Source of the DNA: Pseudomonadota bacterium
Lineage (GTDB): Bacteria; Pseudomonadota; Alphaproteobacteria; Azospirillales; Azospirillaceae
DNA length: 46,343 bases
Direction of reading: 5' to 3'
Assembly: GCA_023411035.1 (NCBI GenBank)
Contig: JAEYPE010000049.1
Location: 1 to 46,343, forward strand
The notes below the pieces were generated by a model. The model was given only the letters and a program-made list of their open reading frames with translations, ran no database searches and was not told where the DNA came from. Below are positions 6,478 to 13,925 of this stretch, piece by piece. The number at the start of each line of letters is the position of its first letter. Position 1 is the first letter of the stretch. The position numbers and the translations under genes are program-made.

Positions 6478-7431
6478 ATGATCGCTCTTTCGAAATTTCC
6501 CAGATTCGTTTCAGTGCTCTTGGTCGCCACGCTTGGCCCGTTCGTGCCAGGCGTGGGTGTTGCAATATACAACACAGCATTCCAAACAGAAATTGATGGT
6601 GTCGACAAGATGGGCGCTCAAATTTGGGCGTCTTTCTGGGAGTGGGCGCGTGTATATGTGCCGATGCATTGGGACCGCTTTCTTTGGTCTTCTGCGGCAA
6701 TCATGGGCGCTTGGGCCCTAATCACTCATGGCTACCCATTCATAAAGCGATCAATGAAGCGTCGAATATTGGTTCGGCGCGTTGGGATTCGCGCTTTCCT
6801 TCCAAGAAATACTGATCAGGAAAAAAGAGAAAGCTGGGACGATTGTGCTCGGCACTTAAAAGATGCGAATAATGACGTAATTCTAATATCGGGTGCCAAT
6901 GGCTGGGCTACGTTTGGTTCTTCGGAGGCTCCGCTTCACGAGGTGGTGAAGAGTTTTGGGAGAAGTATAAAGATACTTTTGGTATTTCCATATTCGGAGG
7001 CCATCGAAATGAGGGCTGCTAATGTGGATGTTGATGTTAATGACTATAGGAATGAGCTTGTTAAAACTCTTTCGTTTTGCAAGCAGCTCAAAAATAAGGG
7101 ATCAGATATTGAGGTTCGTTTCTTTGACTGGCCTCCGGTATGGAAGATGATATTTTCACATGACAGATTGTGGCTTCAACATTATGAGTCTGGGAAGCAT
7201 GTAGACAATACGCCTGCTTACAGTTTTGATAGGTCGCCAAATCCATCAGCTCTTTATCATCCATTTCGAGCAGAGTTTACCCGTATGTGGGAGCGTGCTG
7301 AGCCCATACCTCTAAACACTTCTATAAAGAACCTGCTTAAGTCTATGGAGTCGCAGCATCGCCCTGTTTCTTGCTCTGCCTGTGACGGGGGGCCAGCAGG
7401 CAAGAGGCTGCAGGCGCAAGCCGCGCGCTGA
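6478..7431 (+). CDS. Two-TM protein with soluble C-terminal domain, unknown; candidate phage-borne effector
   Basis: The 317-aa protein has a hydrophobic segment at about residues 9-35 and another at about 68-85 (FLWSSAAIMGAWALITHGY), then a soluble domain. The soluble part has NNDVILISGANGW, IKILLVFPYSEAIEMR, VRFFDWPPVW and a C-terminal block with LQHYESGKHVDNTPAYSF and LYHPFRAEFTRMWERA. That alternation, ending in F-x3-F-x2-MW-x2-A, recalls the degenerate phospholipase-D-like domains that sense or bind ligands in some bacterial regulators. No HxK(x)4D motif is present, so this is only a fold-level guess. Codon use is AT-rich until about 7370, then abruptly GC-rich, so the last 20 or so residues may be a fusion across a recombination junction. 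A terminator follows at 7454. Confidence 0.55.
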   Translation: MIALSKFPRFVSVLLVATLGPFVPGVGVAIYNTAFQTEIDGVDKMGAQIWASFWEWARVYVPMHWDRFLWSSAAIMGAWALITHGYPFIKRSMKRRILVRRVGIRAFLPRNTDQEKRESWDDCARHLKDANNDVILISGANGWATFGSSEAPLHEVVKSFGRSIKILLVFPYSEAIEMRAANVDVDVNDYRNELVKTLSFCKQLKNKGSDIEVRFFDWPPVWKMIFSHDRLWLQHYESGKHVDNTPAYSFDRSPNPSALYHPFRAEFTRMWERAEPIPLNTSIKNLLKSMESQHRPVSCSACDGGPAGKRLQAQAAR

Positions 7432-7453
7432 TAGTTCTATTTGCGACATAACG

Positions 7454-7486
7454 AAGCCGCCCGGCATCCCACCCGGCGGCTTTTCC
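7454..7486 (+). terminator. Rho-independent terminator
   Basis: AAGCCGCC (7454-7461) pairs with GGCGGCTT (7475-7482) and is followed by a T-rich tract TTCCTTTT. It closes the two-gene AT-rich locus and precedes the DUF6527-like gene. Confidence 0.65.
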
Positions 7487-7502
7487 TTTTCCGGAGCCTC
7501 CC

Positions 7503-7841
7503 ATGACCGAGATCCTCAGCCCCAAGCTGGTCCGCCGCCAGTATGGCGACCTGACCCTGCACGAACACTGGTGCCCCGGCTGCAACGCCATGCACCAGAT
7601 CGCCGTGGAAACCGCGTTCCGCAACGGCGCCCGGTGGACCCGGGACGGCAACGCCGCGGCGCCGACCTTCAGCCCCTCGGTGAACCACACCCTGCGGTTC
7701 GCGCCGAACAGCGGACGAGCCGCGCAGGTCGGCCACTACTTCATCCGCTCGGGCCGAATCGAGTTCTGCGGCGATAGCTCGCACGCGCTCGCCGGCCAGA
7801 CGGTCGACCTGCCGGACATCCCGGCGGACGAGTTGGATTGA
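7503..7841 (+). CDS. DUF6527-like phage-associated protein (112 aa)
   Basis: The protein contains EHWCPGCNAMHQI (about 21-33), ARWTRDGNAAAPTFSPSV, then GHYFIRSGRIEFCGDSSHALAG and QTVDLPDIP. This succession of a zinc-binding CxxC near the N-terminus, PTFSPS, CHYF-like and D-x2-HALAG-x-TVDLP is the signature I know as DUF6527, common in prophages and sometimes misnamed ammonia monooxygenase. In many members a Cys precedes HYF; here it is Gly. Function is unknown. The ATG at 7503 follows GGAG at 7492-7495 and the terminator of the previous locus. Confidence 0.7.
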   Translation: MTEILSPKLVRRQYGDLTLHEHWCPGCNAMHQIAVETAFRNGARWTRDGNAAAPTFSPSVNHTLRFAPNSGRAAQVGHYFIRSGRIEFCGDSSHALAGQTVDLPDIPADELD

Positions 7842-7933
7842 GGCAACACCAAGGGACGTCGCGCTCAACGTTATTGACACGGTTTCACGGATATGTTGTT
7901 CGTCGTGCGCCGCATTCACGCACAGGACGAATC

Positions 7934-8254
7934 ATGATCCGATTTACATCCGTTGTCGCTCTGACGCTCGCTCTGCTCTCTGGAGAAACCATGGCCGCCG
8001 AAAAGCCGGGGTTGGGCTTCGCATCATCCGATAAAACTGTCAACGACTTATTGGCGGAAGGTTATGAATTGAAAAGTTCGAGCGTCATGATGGGGGTGAC
8101 GCTTATTTTGCAGAAGAAGGCTTCTCTTGCCATCTGCGGCCTGAATACAGAGGTCCACTGGTGTCAAGTCAGCGTCGAACCTGCCGCTGTCCGCCAAGCT
8201 ATTGATGAAAAGGCCGCTGCCAGGCGTGGGGCGCCGACGTCTGTTTTCAAGTAA
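7934..8254 (+). CDS. Small secreted hypothetical protein (106 aa)
   Basis: From the ATG at 7934 the protein has a Sec signal peptide, MIRFTSVVALTLALLSGETM with cleavage near AAE (about residue 22). The mature part is about 85 residues: KTVNDLLAEGYELKSSS, then LILQKKASLAICGLN and WCQVSVEPAAVRQAI. Two cysteines could form a disulfide. It resembles small periplasmic proteins of unknown function often seen in proteobacterial accessory regions. AGGA lies at 7924-7927. It is unlikely to belong to the prophage lysis genes, but no function can be given. Confidence 0.5.
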   Translation: MIRFTSVVALTLALLSGETMAAEKPGLGFASSDKTVNDLLAEGYELKSSSVMMGVTLILQKKASLAICGLNTEVHWCQVSVEPAAVRQAIDEKAAARRGAPTSVFK

Positions 8255-8325
8255 AGATCGCCTTCCCAGCTGGATGAAGGCGTCGTAACCGCCAGTTCCG
8301 CGTCACTGCTCATGCAATCCCACCA

Positions 8326-8355
8326 GCCGCCCGGCCCTGCCGAGGCGGCTTCTTC
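8326..8355 (+). terminator. Terminator-like hairpin
   Basis: GCCGCC (8326-8331) pairs with GGCGGC (8344-8349), followed by TTCTT. It resembles the terminator at 7454-7486 and falls shortly before the decayed holin-like gene. Confidence 0.4.
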
Positions 8356-8381
8356 GTGTCCGAAGGCGGTGCATCCCCATA

Positions 8382-8626
8382 TTGCCACTGCCCATCCCCA
8401 TCATCTCCGCTCTGGCCCCGGTGCTGCTGCCGAGATCGCCAAGGCCGCCCTCGGCACCGGCGAGACCGCCCAGAAGGTCGGCGAGGCCGCGGTGTCCGTC
8501 GTCTCCGCCGTGACCGGGGTCCCGATCAGCACCCCGGCGGACGCCGAGCGCGCCGTCGCCACCTACGCGCTGCATGCTGATCGGGGCCGCTACAGGCTGG
8601 GTAATGTCGCCCTTCGGATACCGTAA
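8382..8626 (+). pseudogene. Frameshifted phage holin-like gene remnant
   Basis: One frame gives a hydrophobic start, LPLPIPIISALAPVLL. From about 8430 the sensible protein continues in another frame as AEIAKAALGTGETAQKVGEA and VTGVPISTPADAERAV, after which it degenerates. The pattern of a short hydrophobic lead, an alanine-rich helix and PADAERA recalls small holin-associated proteins of alphaproteobacterial prophages. A single-base loss in GCCCCGGTGCTGCTGCC would explain the break. It belongs to the same decaying prophage as the tail-hub gene. Family assignment is tentative. Confidence 0.4.
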
Positions 8627-8836
8627 AGGTCGCGCAGGCGCTTCGCTGGTGCGTTCTGGCGTGGTGTCCGCTGGGGTGGCATGTCCAGCGCGTTCTGCGG
8701 GGCTCCTACGTCACGGCGCACGGCCACGTCAGGGGTGGCAGCTCTGGGCCGAGCGTCGTCAAGATCGGGGCGCCTTGTCGCATAGGCGGACGCTAGACGC
8801 ACGTTCGCGCGCTGCGCCAGGAAAGGTAAAATCGAC
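8627..8836. other. No gene seen between the prophage remnant and the IS
   Basis: GC-rich sequence with no convincing reading frame. It ends at the left inverted repeat of the ISAzo13-family element. Confidence 0.4.
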
Positions 8837-10164
8837 GCTTAGGACCTATGCCGAATTAAATGCGCGAATTCCTGATCTGGGAGCGATGGAGTAATTCCAC
8901 TCGGGATGGAAGTCGTTTCGGGTGATGGCGAGGGCGTCCATCTCGGCGTCGGAGATCTTGATGCCCTTGGCGTAGGTGGCGGTGTCGAGTTCGCAGGCGA
9001 CGGTCAGGCCGGTTTTGGTGGTCGTGGCGGCAATCAGTTCAACGATGGCAAGCCGGCTGGTCAGCGGGCGGGCCCGCCAGTTCTGCGAGATGTGGCAGAA
9101 GAGACGGTGCTCGATCCTGTTCCACTTTGAGGTGCCCGGTGGGTAGTGGCAGACGCTGATCGTCAGGCCGGCTTCGTCGGCCAGCTTCTGCAATTCCACC
9201 TTCCACAGCCGGACCCGGCTCCCGTTGGAGCCGCCGCCGTCGGCAGTGATCATCAGGGTGCGGGCCTGCGGGTAGCGCGCCCGTCCCATCGCCTCCCACC
9301 AGCGGCGGATGGCGTTGACGGCGAACTGGGCGGTGTCGTGGGTCACGCCGACGCTCACCCAGCCGGCGTTCTCGGCCACGTCGTAGACGCCGTAGGGAAT
9401 CGCCTTGCCCAGGTCCTTGTCCTCAAAGTCGTGCACGGTCACCCGGCGCGGCTTCCCTTCGGGACACCAGTCCGTTCCGGCATTCTTGTAATTGCCGATC
9501 AACTCCTTCTTCTTGGTATCCACCGAGATGACCGGGGCTCCGGTGATTTGGAAGGCCAGCACCTGGGCGTTGATGTGTTCGAACTGCGCGTCGCGGTCGG
9601 GATGCCCGCGGCCCTCGTTGGCCTTGCGGTTGCCCTGGCGGGAAAAGCCGAGCCGGCGCAGCAGGCGGCGCACCGAGTTGGCCGATACCCGATGACCGTC
9701 TTCTCGTAATGCCGCCGCCAGCTTTTCCAAGCTCTTGGACACCCACAGCAACGGGCGCTCCGGGCAGCCCAGGGTCATCGGCGCGATCAGGTCCAGCAAG
9801 GCGCGCTCCAGCGTCGCGTCCTTGTCGGTCAGCCGCTTACGCCCGCCGCCCGGCCGGCGCAGTCGGCCCCCAGACGGGGGCACGCCGTCAGCGATCTCCT
9901 TCAAGCCCCGCCCGATGGTGCTCGGCGCGATGCCAGTGGCGCGCGCCACCGCGGCGATCCCGCCACGGCCGAGCGCCTGCGCTTGGCTGGCGGCGAACAG
10001 ACGGCGTCCCCGTTCGTCCAGGCTGGGACGCAGAAGGGCGTATTGGCGGCGCAGCGCAGCTTCATCGATCATGAAACCGAGTCTACAGGTCCCGACTCCC
10101 GCCGAGAATCCCCTACCGAGCAACCGGCCCTATCGATTCGTCTATTTTGGCCCGACTCCTAAGC
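8837..10164 (-). mobile_element. ISAzo13-family insertion sequence
   Basis: A single transposase gene fills the element. GCTTAGGA at 8837-8844 is mirrored exactly by TCCTAAGC at 10157-10164. Partial matching continues outward (TCG-C before the left arm, the complement after the right), so the ends may lie a few bases further out. I could not identify a target-site duplication with confidence. The length, about 1.33 kb, is reasonable for the family. Confidence 0.65.
8846..10072 (-). CDS. ISAzo13-family transposase
   Basis: This roughly 408-aa transposase starts MIDEAALRRQYALLRPSLDE and ends RNDFHPEWNYSI. Features in order are an N-terminal helix-turn-helix (GIAAVARATGIAPSTIGRGL), a GGGRK hinge, then the DDE catalytic core: ISVDTKKKELIGNYKNAG holds the first Asp, MITADGGGSNGSR the second, and KWNRIEHRLFCHISQNW the Glu. 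These blocks are typical of ISAzo13 transposases. I prefer the ATG at 10072 over one 17 codons upstream because homologues begin MID-x-ALRR. The gene appears full length and has no frameshift, so the element may still be active. Confidence 0.9.
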   Translation of the reverse strand: MIDEAALRRQYALLRPSLDERGRRLFAASQAQALGRGGIAAVARATGIAPSTIGRGLKEIADGVPPSGGRLRRPGGGRKRLTDKDATLERALLDLIAPMTLGCPERPLLWVSKSLEKLAAALREDGHRVSANSVRRLLRRLGFSRQGNRKANEGRGHPDRDAQFEHINAQVLAFQITGAPVISVDTKKKELIGNYKNAGTDWCPEGKPRRVTVHDFEDKDLGKAIPYGVYDVAENAGWVSVGVTHDTAQFAVNAIRRWWEAMGRARYPQARTLMITADGGGSNGSRVRLWKVELQKLADEAGLTISVCHYPPGTSKWNRIEHRLFCHISQNWRARPLTSRLAIVELIAATTTKTGLTVACELDTATYAKGIKISDAEMDALAITRNDFHPEWNYSIAPRSGIRAFNSA

Positions 10165-10253
10165 TGGCGAGGCGCAGCTAAAGCTGAGGCCGTCCTGTCC
10201 AGACTTGTCCAAATCTCAGATGGCTCCCCGCTGAACGATCTTTTCGTGCCAGT

Positions 10254-10648
10254 TCACAGCGGCACGCTATTGCGACGGATCGAGACGCCCAGCGGCGAAC
10301 TCTCCAGGCTGCTGAGCTGCAACAGCAGGACGTCCACGGACTCGCCTGTTTCGTTCAGGAGGTGCATGCATATGTCGCCGGCCGCCGCGATGTCGGCCCA
10401 GCCGCGGTGGCATCCTTCAGCAGCACCGCCACGTCCCAGTCGCTGTCCGGCCGGTGATCGCCACGCGCCCGGCTGCCGAACAGTAGGATGTCGCTCACGC
10501 GCTCGCCGAAAGTTGCCAGGACAGCTTCCCGGATCAGTTGACGAACCACCTCAGGTGCAGTCGGGCCTCGCTTCGACAGCGCGCGGATCTGATGAGCGTT
10601 CTCGTCATCAAACTGGTGTTGATGCACATTGCTTCGTCTCAGCACCAT
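10254..10648 (-). pseudogene. Frameshifted MNT-type nucleotidyltransferase
   Basis: The N-terminal frame from ATG 10648 contains VSDILLFGSRARGDHRPDSD then WDVAVLL. This is the GSxARG-x(n)-DxD nucleotidyltransferase motif of minimal (MNT) proteins that usually pair with HEPN partners in toxin-antitoxin modules. Around 10420 the frame breaks. The expected second half, WADIAAAGDICMHLLNETGE and VDVLLLQLSSLESSPLG, follows one base over and ends at 10254. No HEPN gene is seen downstream, where the ISAzo13 element now lies. The pair was probably disrupted and the remaining half then decayed. Confidence 0.65.
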
Positions 10649-10876
10649 AACTAATCCCGGGTTCATCGACGATGAGCACACCATCGCGGCCGAACAACTC
10701 ATTGAGCCGGGACGGCCAACCTGTCAACACATTCAGGGTGACGGTCATAGGAGATTTCCAAAGGCCAGAGAATTCCTTCAATTTTTCACGCCCGTCAGCC
10801 TCACAGAATCAACTGTAGGACTAGTACTACGATGGTGCTTTTGACGCATACAACACGAATTTGAGAGTTCTACTGG
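10649..10876. other. Unassigned segment, possible transposase fragment on minus strand
   Basis: On the minus strand an ATG at 10748 opens MTVTLNVLTGWPSRLNELF then GRDGVLIVDEPG, ending at 10608. The DGVLIVDE portion recalls the first catalytic-Asp region of IS701-like transposases, but it is short and lacks a ribosome site. I see nothing else in this stretch. Confidence 0.2.
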
Positions 10877-10998
10877 ATTCGCATTTTATGCAAACGATTC
10901 GGAGCAGATTCGCATGTGATAAGTCGTTCCATTCGCACTTTATGGTATTCAGCATCATGCAAATGCCCACTTTGCAACGGCGCCATTCGCAGGTTATG
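10877..10998 (+). repeat. Four ATTCGCA-N2-TTATG repeats
   Basis: ATTCGCATTTTATG (10877-10890), ATTCGCATGTGAT (10908-10920), ATTCGCACTTTATG (10931-10944) and ATTCGCAGGTTATG (10985-10998) are similar direct repeats at uneven spacing. They lie in an AT-richer stretch directly before a tyrosine recombinase remnant. That position fits recombinase arm or terminal binding sites of a mobile element. Confidence 0.55.
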
Positions 10999-11041
10999 CG
11001 TCAGGCGACACCTTAACGCAAAGCTTGAGAAGCCGAACTCT

Positions 11042-11073
11042 ATGATTGAGAAGTTTCACTCAATGATTGAGAG
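11042..11073 (+). repeat. ATGATTGAGA direct repeat with overlapping inverted repeat
   Basis: ATGATTGAGA occurs at 11042-11051 and again at 11064-11073. CTCAAT just before the second copy pairs with ATTGAG. It lies between the ATTCGCA array and the recombinase remnant. Confidence 0.4.
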
Positions 11074-12090
11074 CGGGCGCTGCTCGGCGACGCACGGCTG
11101 TTCGTCCGCTGGTGCGCCCAAGCCGGGCACCGCGCCCTACCGGCCAGCCCAGCGACGGTAACCGCCTTCCTCACCGACGCGAGCACCGCCGGCCGCACCC
11201 CGGCGACGCTGCGCCGCTACCGCAGCTCTCTGGCGTGGTGGCACGCCGCTGGCGGCTACGCCAATCCCTGCGCCACCACGGCACTGAGCACGCCCCTGCC
11301 GGAGACCGACCTTCCCAACGTCGGCTTGGTGGCGCTGTGCCGCTTCCTCGATGTGGCACAGCGCGGCCTCGCCCCGGCCACGTTGCGCGCCGTGCGCGCC
11401 GACGCCCGCGTCTTCGCCGCTTGGTGCGGCGCCCGCGGCCTGTCCTGGCTGCCCGCCACACCGGAGACGGTGTACGCCTTTCTCCAGGACGCCGGGGCTA
11501 CCCGCAACCCGTGCGACCACTGGAGCGTCACCCTGGAACGCCGCAGCCACGCCCGGGAGCACGGGAGTACGGGAGCGCCCGCCGACCGGAGACGGCGCTG
11601 ACCGACGCCGTGCTGGAGCCCATCCTCGACCGGCTGGTGACCACTGACAAGCGGCCGCTGCGACCGTCGCGACCGGGCGCTGCTGCTGGTCGGGCGCGAC
11701 ACGCTGGCCCGCGCCGGCGAACTGGTGGCGCTGCGCTGGGCGGACCTCCACCCGGTCGATCCCGACGACCCGGAGGCGCGGCCCGGCGAGGGCACCATCC
11801 GCATCCGCCGCTCCAAGACTGATCCGGAAGGCGAGGGCGCCGAGGTTTGGCTGTCGGCCGAGGCTATGGCCGCGCTTGCCGCGTGGCGGGTGGTGGCGCC
11901 CCGTTGGCCTGATTCGGTCACCGGCGCGGCCGACCCGCTGGCCGTCGGCTTCAGCGGTCATTCCTTGCGCGTCGGTGCCGCCCAGGACCTGTTCGCCGCC
12001 GGCATCGAGCGCTTGCGGACGGTGCGCGGGGCGGTCGCGCGGATTCGACGGTCCCGGCAGGGTGGCGACCAGGGCCAAGACCCGCTGTGA
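11071..12090 (+). pseudogene. Tyrosine recombinase/integrase pseudogene
   Basis: Conceptual translation from 11071 gives two tandem SAM-like core-binding domains (GDARLFVRWCAQAGHRALPA near the start, then VRADARVFAAWCGARGLSW). After a frame change around 11570 the catalytic domain follows: LVGRDTLARAGELVALRWAD with the first Arg box, RIRRSKTDPEG with the Lys, and FSGHSLRVGAAQDLFAAGI with the HxLR box. The segment that should carry the catalytic Tyr (GRW...Y) is absent: the text jumps from GIE to a RGAVARIR tail, as if internally deleted. The 5' end also lacks a start codon. It therefore cannot be active, but it marks a former mobile element, with the repeats upstream. Confidence 0.7.
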
Positions 12091-12377
12091 TCGCCACCAT
12101 CGACGAAGTCGCCACCAGCACGATGGAGAAGGGCAGATCGCAGGATTTGGTTGGTCGGTGCCTGGGCCGACCGAGCAAACGCCTTCGGACGTCGCCAGCC
12201 AATAGACCCCCTGTTCGGTCCCCATCGTTGGACGGGGATGCTCCACTTCGGCTTTTGACCCCATACGGATCATCGCTCGCGTCTGCTTTGCGCCAACAGC
12301 AGTCATTCCCGATTTTGCGGAACCTGAGCCCGCTCGCCGTCGGAGCAGACTCAGGTGCCTTATCGACCAAGATCAGC
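12091..12377. other. Noncoding stretch with dispersed-repeat-like sequence
   Basis: No gene is supported here. Around 12280-12305 the sequence TCTGCTTTGCGCCAACAGCA resembles a stretch at 17016-17040 (TCCGCTTTGCGCCAAAAACA). The two look like members of a dispersed noncoding repeat or shared IS debris. Confidence 0.35.
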
Positions 12378-12866
12378 TTACTCGGGTGCTATGATGCTCA
12401 AATACGGCGCGACGGGCTTGCTGCTCGTGCCGGCTGGCGGTGGTGCCTGATGGCGCACGGCTGGCAGGATCTTCAGATAGGCCGCCAGAGCTTTGGCGTC
12501 AGCGTCGGACAAGGCCGCATAGGAAGGCCACGGCATCACCGGCGCGAGTTGCCGCCCGTCGGGACGCATTCCAGTCCGCAAAGCACGGACGAGATCCTCG
12601 TCGCTCCAGTTCCCGAGGCCGGTTTCCCGGTCGGGCGTCAGGTTGGACGGATAGAAGACGCCGATGTCGGGAATGCCGAACCCGACGGTGGACCCCGCCA
12701 GATGCATGGCGGGATCGGGTTTGCCGACCAGTGCGCCGGTGGTGTGGCATCCTTGACAGTCCATGATCCGGGCAAGGTATTCGCCCCGCTTGACGAGATC
12801 CTCGGCGCCGGCGCCTTGCGCGGCGAGCATGGCCAGGACAAAAGCCGAGAGGCTGATGGTCTTCAT
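12378..12866 (-). CDS. Periplasmic c-type cytochrome
   Basis: This 162-aa protein has a Sec signal peptide, MKTISLSAFVLAMLAAQGAG with cleavage near AEA/ED (about residue 21). The mature chain has one heme-binding motif, CQGCH, at residues 37-41. A methionine in APVMPWPSYAALSD (about 110) is a good sixth ligand. The arrangement GEYLARIMDCQGCH...NLTPD...TGLGNWSDEDLVRALRTG is common in small cytochromes partnering alcohol, aldehyde or gluconate-type dehydrogenases. GGAG precedes the ATG at 12866. It is the last gene of a leftward cluster, 53 bases after an E1 beta gene, which is an odd neighbour for an exported cytochrome. Confidence 0.85.
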   Translation of the reverse strand: MKTISLSAFVLAMLAAQGAGAEDLVKRGEYLARIMDCQGCHTTGALVGKPDPAMHLAGSTVGFGIPDIGVFYPSNLTPDRETGLGNWSDEDLVRALRTGMRPDGRQLAPVMPWPSYAALSDADAKALAAYLKILPAVRHQAPPPAGTSSKPVAPYLSIIAPE

Positions 12867-12919
12867 GGGTGATCTCCCTGCTGTATCGCTATGTGTTCCT
12901 GTGGACGGGCCCTGGCGCG

Positions 12920-13915
12920 TCACGCCGGGACCAGAACGGCTTCGCCGGAGCGAACCGGCCACCCGGCGAGGCGGCTCGCCGCCTCCACGATGGCGCTGGC
13001 CGACGGGGCGAAGCTCTGTTCGAGCGGGAAGCTCGCGGGGGTCGGGGCATCCGGGCCGGTCAGCCGCACAACCGGGGCGCGGAGCGCGCCAAAGGCCTTG
13101 TCGGCGACCAACGCGGCGATTTCGGCGCCGACGCCGCACATCCGGCTGGCCTCGTGCACGACCACGACCCGTCCGGTCTTGCAGGCCGAGCGCAGGATGG
13201 TGTCCTCGTCGAGCGGCTTGAGCGTGCGGAGGTCGATGACCTCGGCCGCGATTCCCTGCACCGCGAGTTGCTCGGCCGCCTCGAGGCAGGCGTGCACGCT
13301 CTTGGCGTAGCTGATCAGCGTGACGTCCCCGCCATCCCGCCGCACCGCCGCCCGGCCCAGCGGGACGAGGGCGTCGCCGTCCGGCACCTCGCCCGCCGTG
13401 TAGCCCAGCGCGATGTCGGTGAAGAACAGCACAGGGTTGTCGTCGCGGATGGCGGCCATGAGCAGCCCCTTGAAGTCGGCCGCGGTCGAGGGCATGACGA
13501 CCTTCAGGCCCGGACTGTGCACGAACCAGGCTTCGACGTTGTGGTTGTGCTGGGCGCCGACGCCCCAGCCGCCGCCGGTCATGGCGAGTACCACCATCGG
13601 AAACGCGAACTGGCCGCCCGAGACATAGCGGAGCTTGCCGGCGCTGTTCACGATCTCGTCCATGGCGTAACACAGGAAGGGCGCGAACAGCAGGTCCACC
13701 ACCGGGCGCAGCCCGGTTGCCGCCGCGCCCGCGGCGGTGCCGGCGATGATCCCTTCGGCCAGCGGCGTGTTGCGCACGCGGGCGGCGCCGAACTCGGCGA
13801 GCAGATCCCGGCGCTTGGTCGCCACGCCTTCGCCGAAGATGAGGACCCGGTCGTCGCGGCGCATTTCCTCGGCTAGCGCTGCGGAGACGGCGTCGTTGAC
13901 GGTCATGGTCTGCAT
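12920..13915 (-). CDS. Acetoin/pyruvate dehydrogenase-type E1 component, beta subunit
   Basis: The 331-aa product begins MQTMTVNDAVSAALAEEMRR and has the features of the thiamine-diphosphate E1 beta family: RVLIFGEGVATKRRDLLAEF (about 22-42), NTPLAEGIIAGTAAGAAATG, DLLFAPFLCYAMDEIVN, HNHNVEAWFVHSPGLKVV and the C-terminal VIDLRTLKPLDEDTI then VVVHEASRMCGVGAE. Together with E1 alpha it would decarboxylate a 2-oxo acid or acetoin. GGAGACC precedes the ATG at 13915, ten bases after the stop of E1 alpha, so the two are co-translated. No E2 (lipoyl acyltransferase) or E3 gene follows; a cytochrome c does instead. Substrate is uncertain, acetoin or pyruvate. Confidence 0.88.
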   Translation of the reverse strand: MQTMTVNDAVSAALAEEMRRDDRVLIFGEGVATKRRDLLAEFGAARVRNTPLAEGIIAGTAAGAAATGLRPVVDLLFAPFLCYAMDEIVNSAGKLRYVSGGQFAFPMVVLAMTGGGWGVGAQHNHNVEAWFVHSPGLKVVMPSTAADFKGLLMAAIRDDNPVLFFTDIALGYTAGEVPDGDALVPLGRAAVRRDGGDVTLISYAKSVHACLEAAEQLAVQGIAAEVIDLRTLKPLDEDTILRSACKTGRVVVVHEASRMCGVGAEIAALVADKAFGALRAPVVRLTGPDAPTPASFPLEQSFAPSASAIVEAASRLAGWPVRSGEAVLVPA

Positions 13916-13925
13916 GGAGGTCTCC

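Noticed and set aside
8906..10181. Plus-strand frames across the ISAzo13 transposase
   Set aside because: Shadows of the transposase gene on the other strand.
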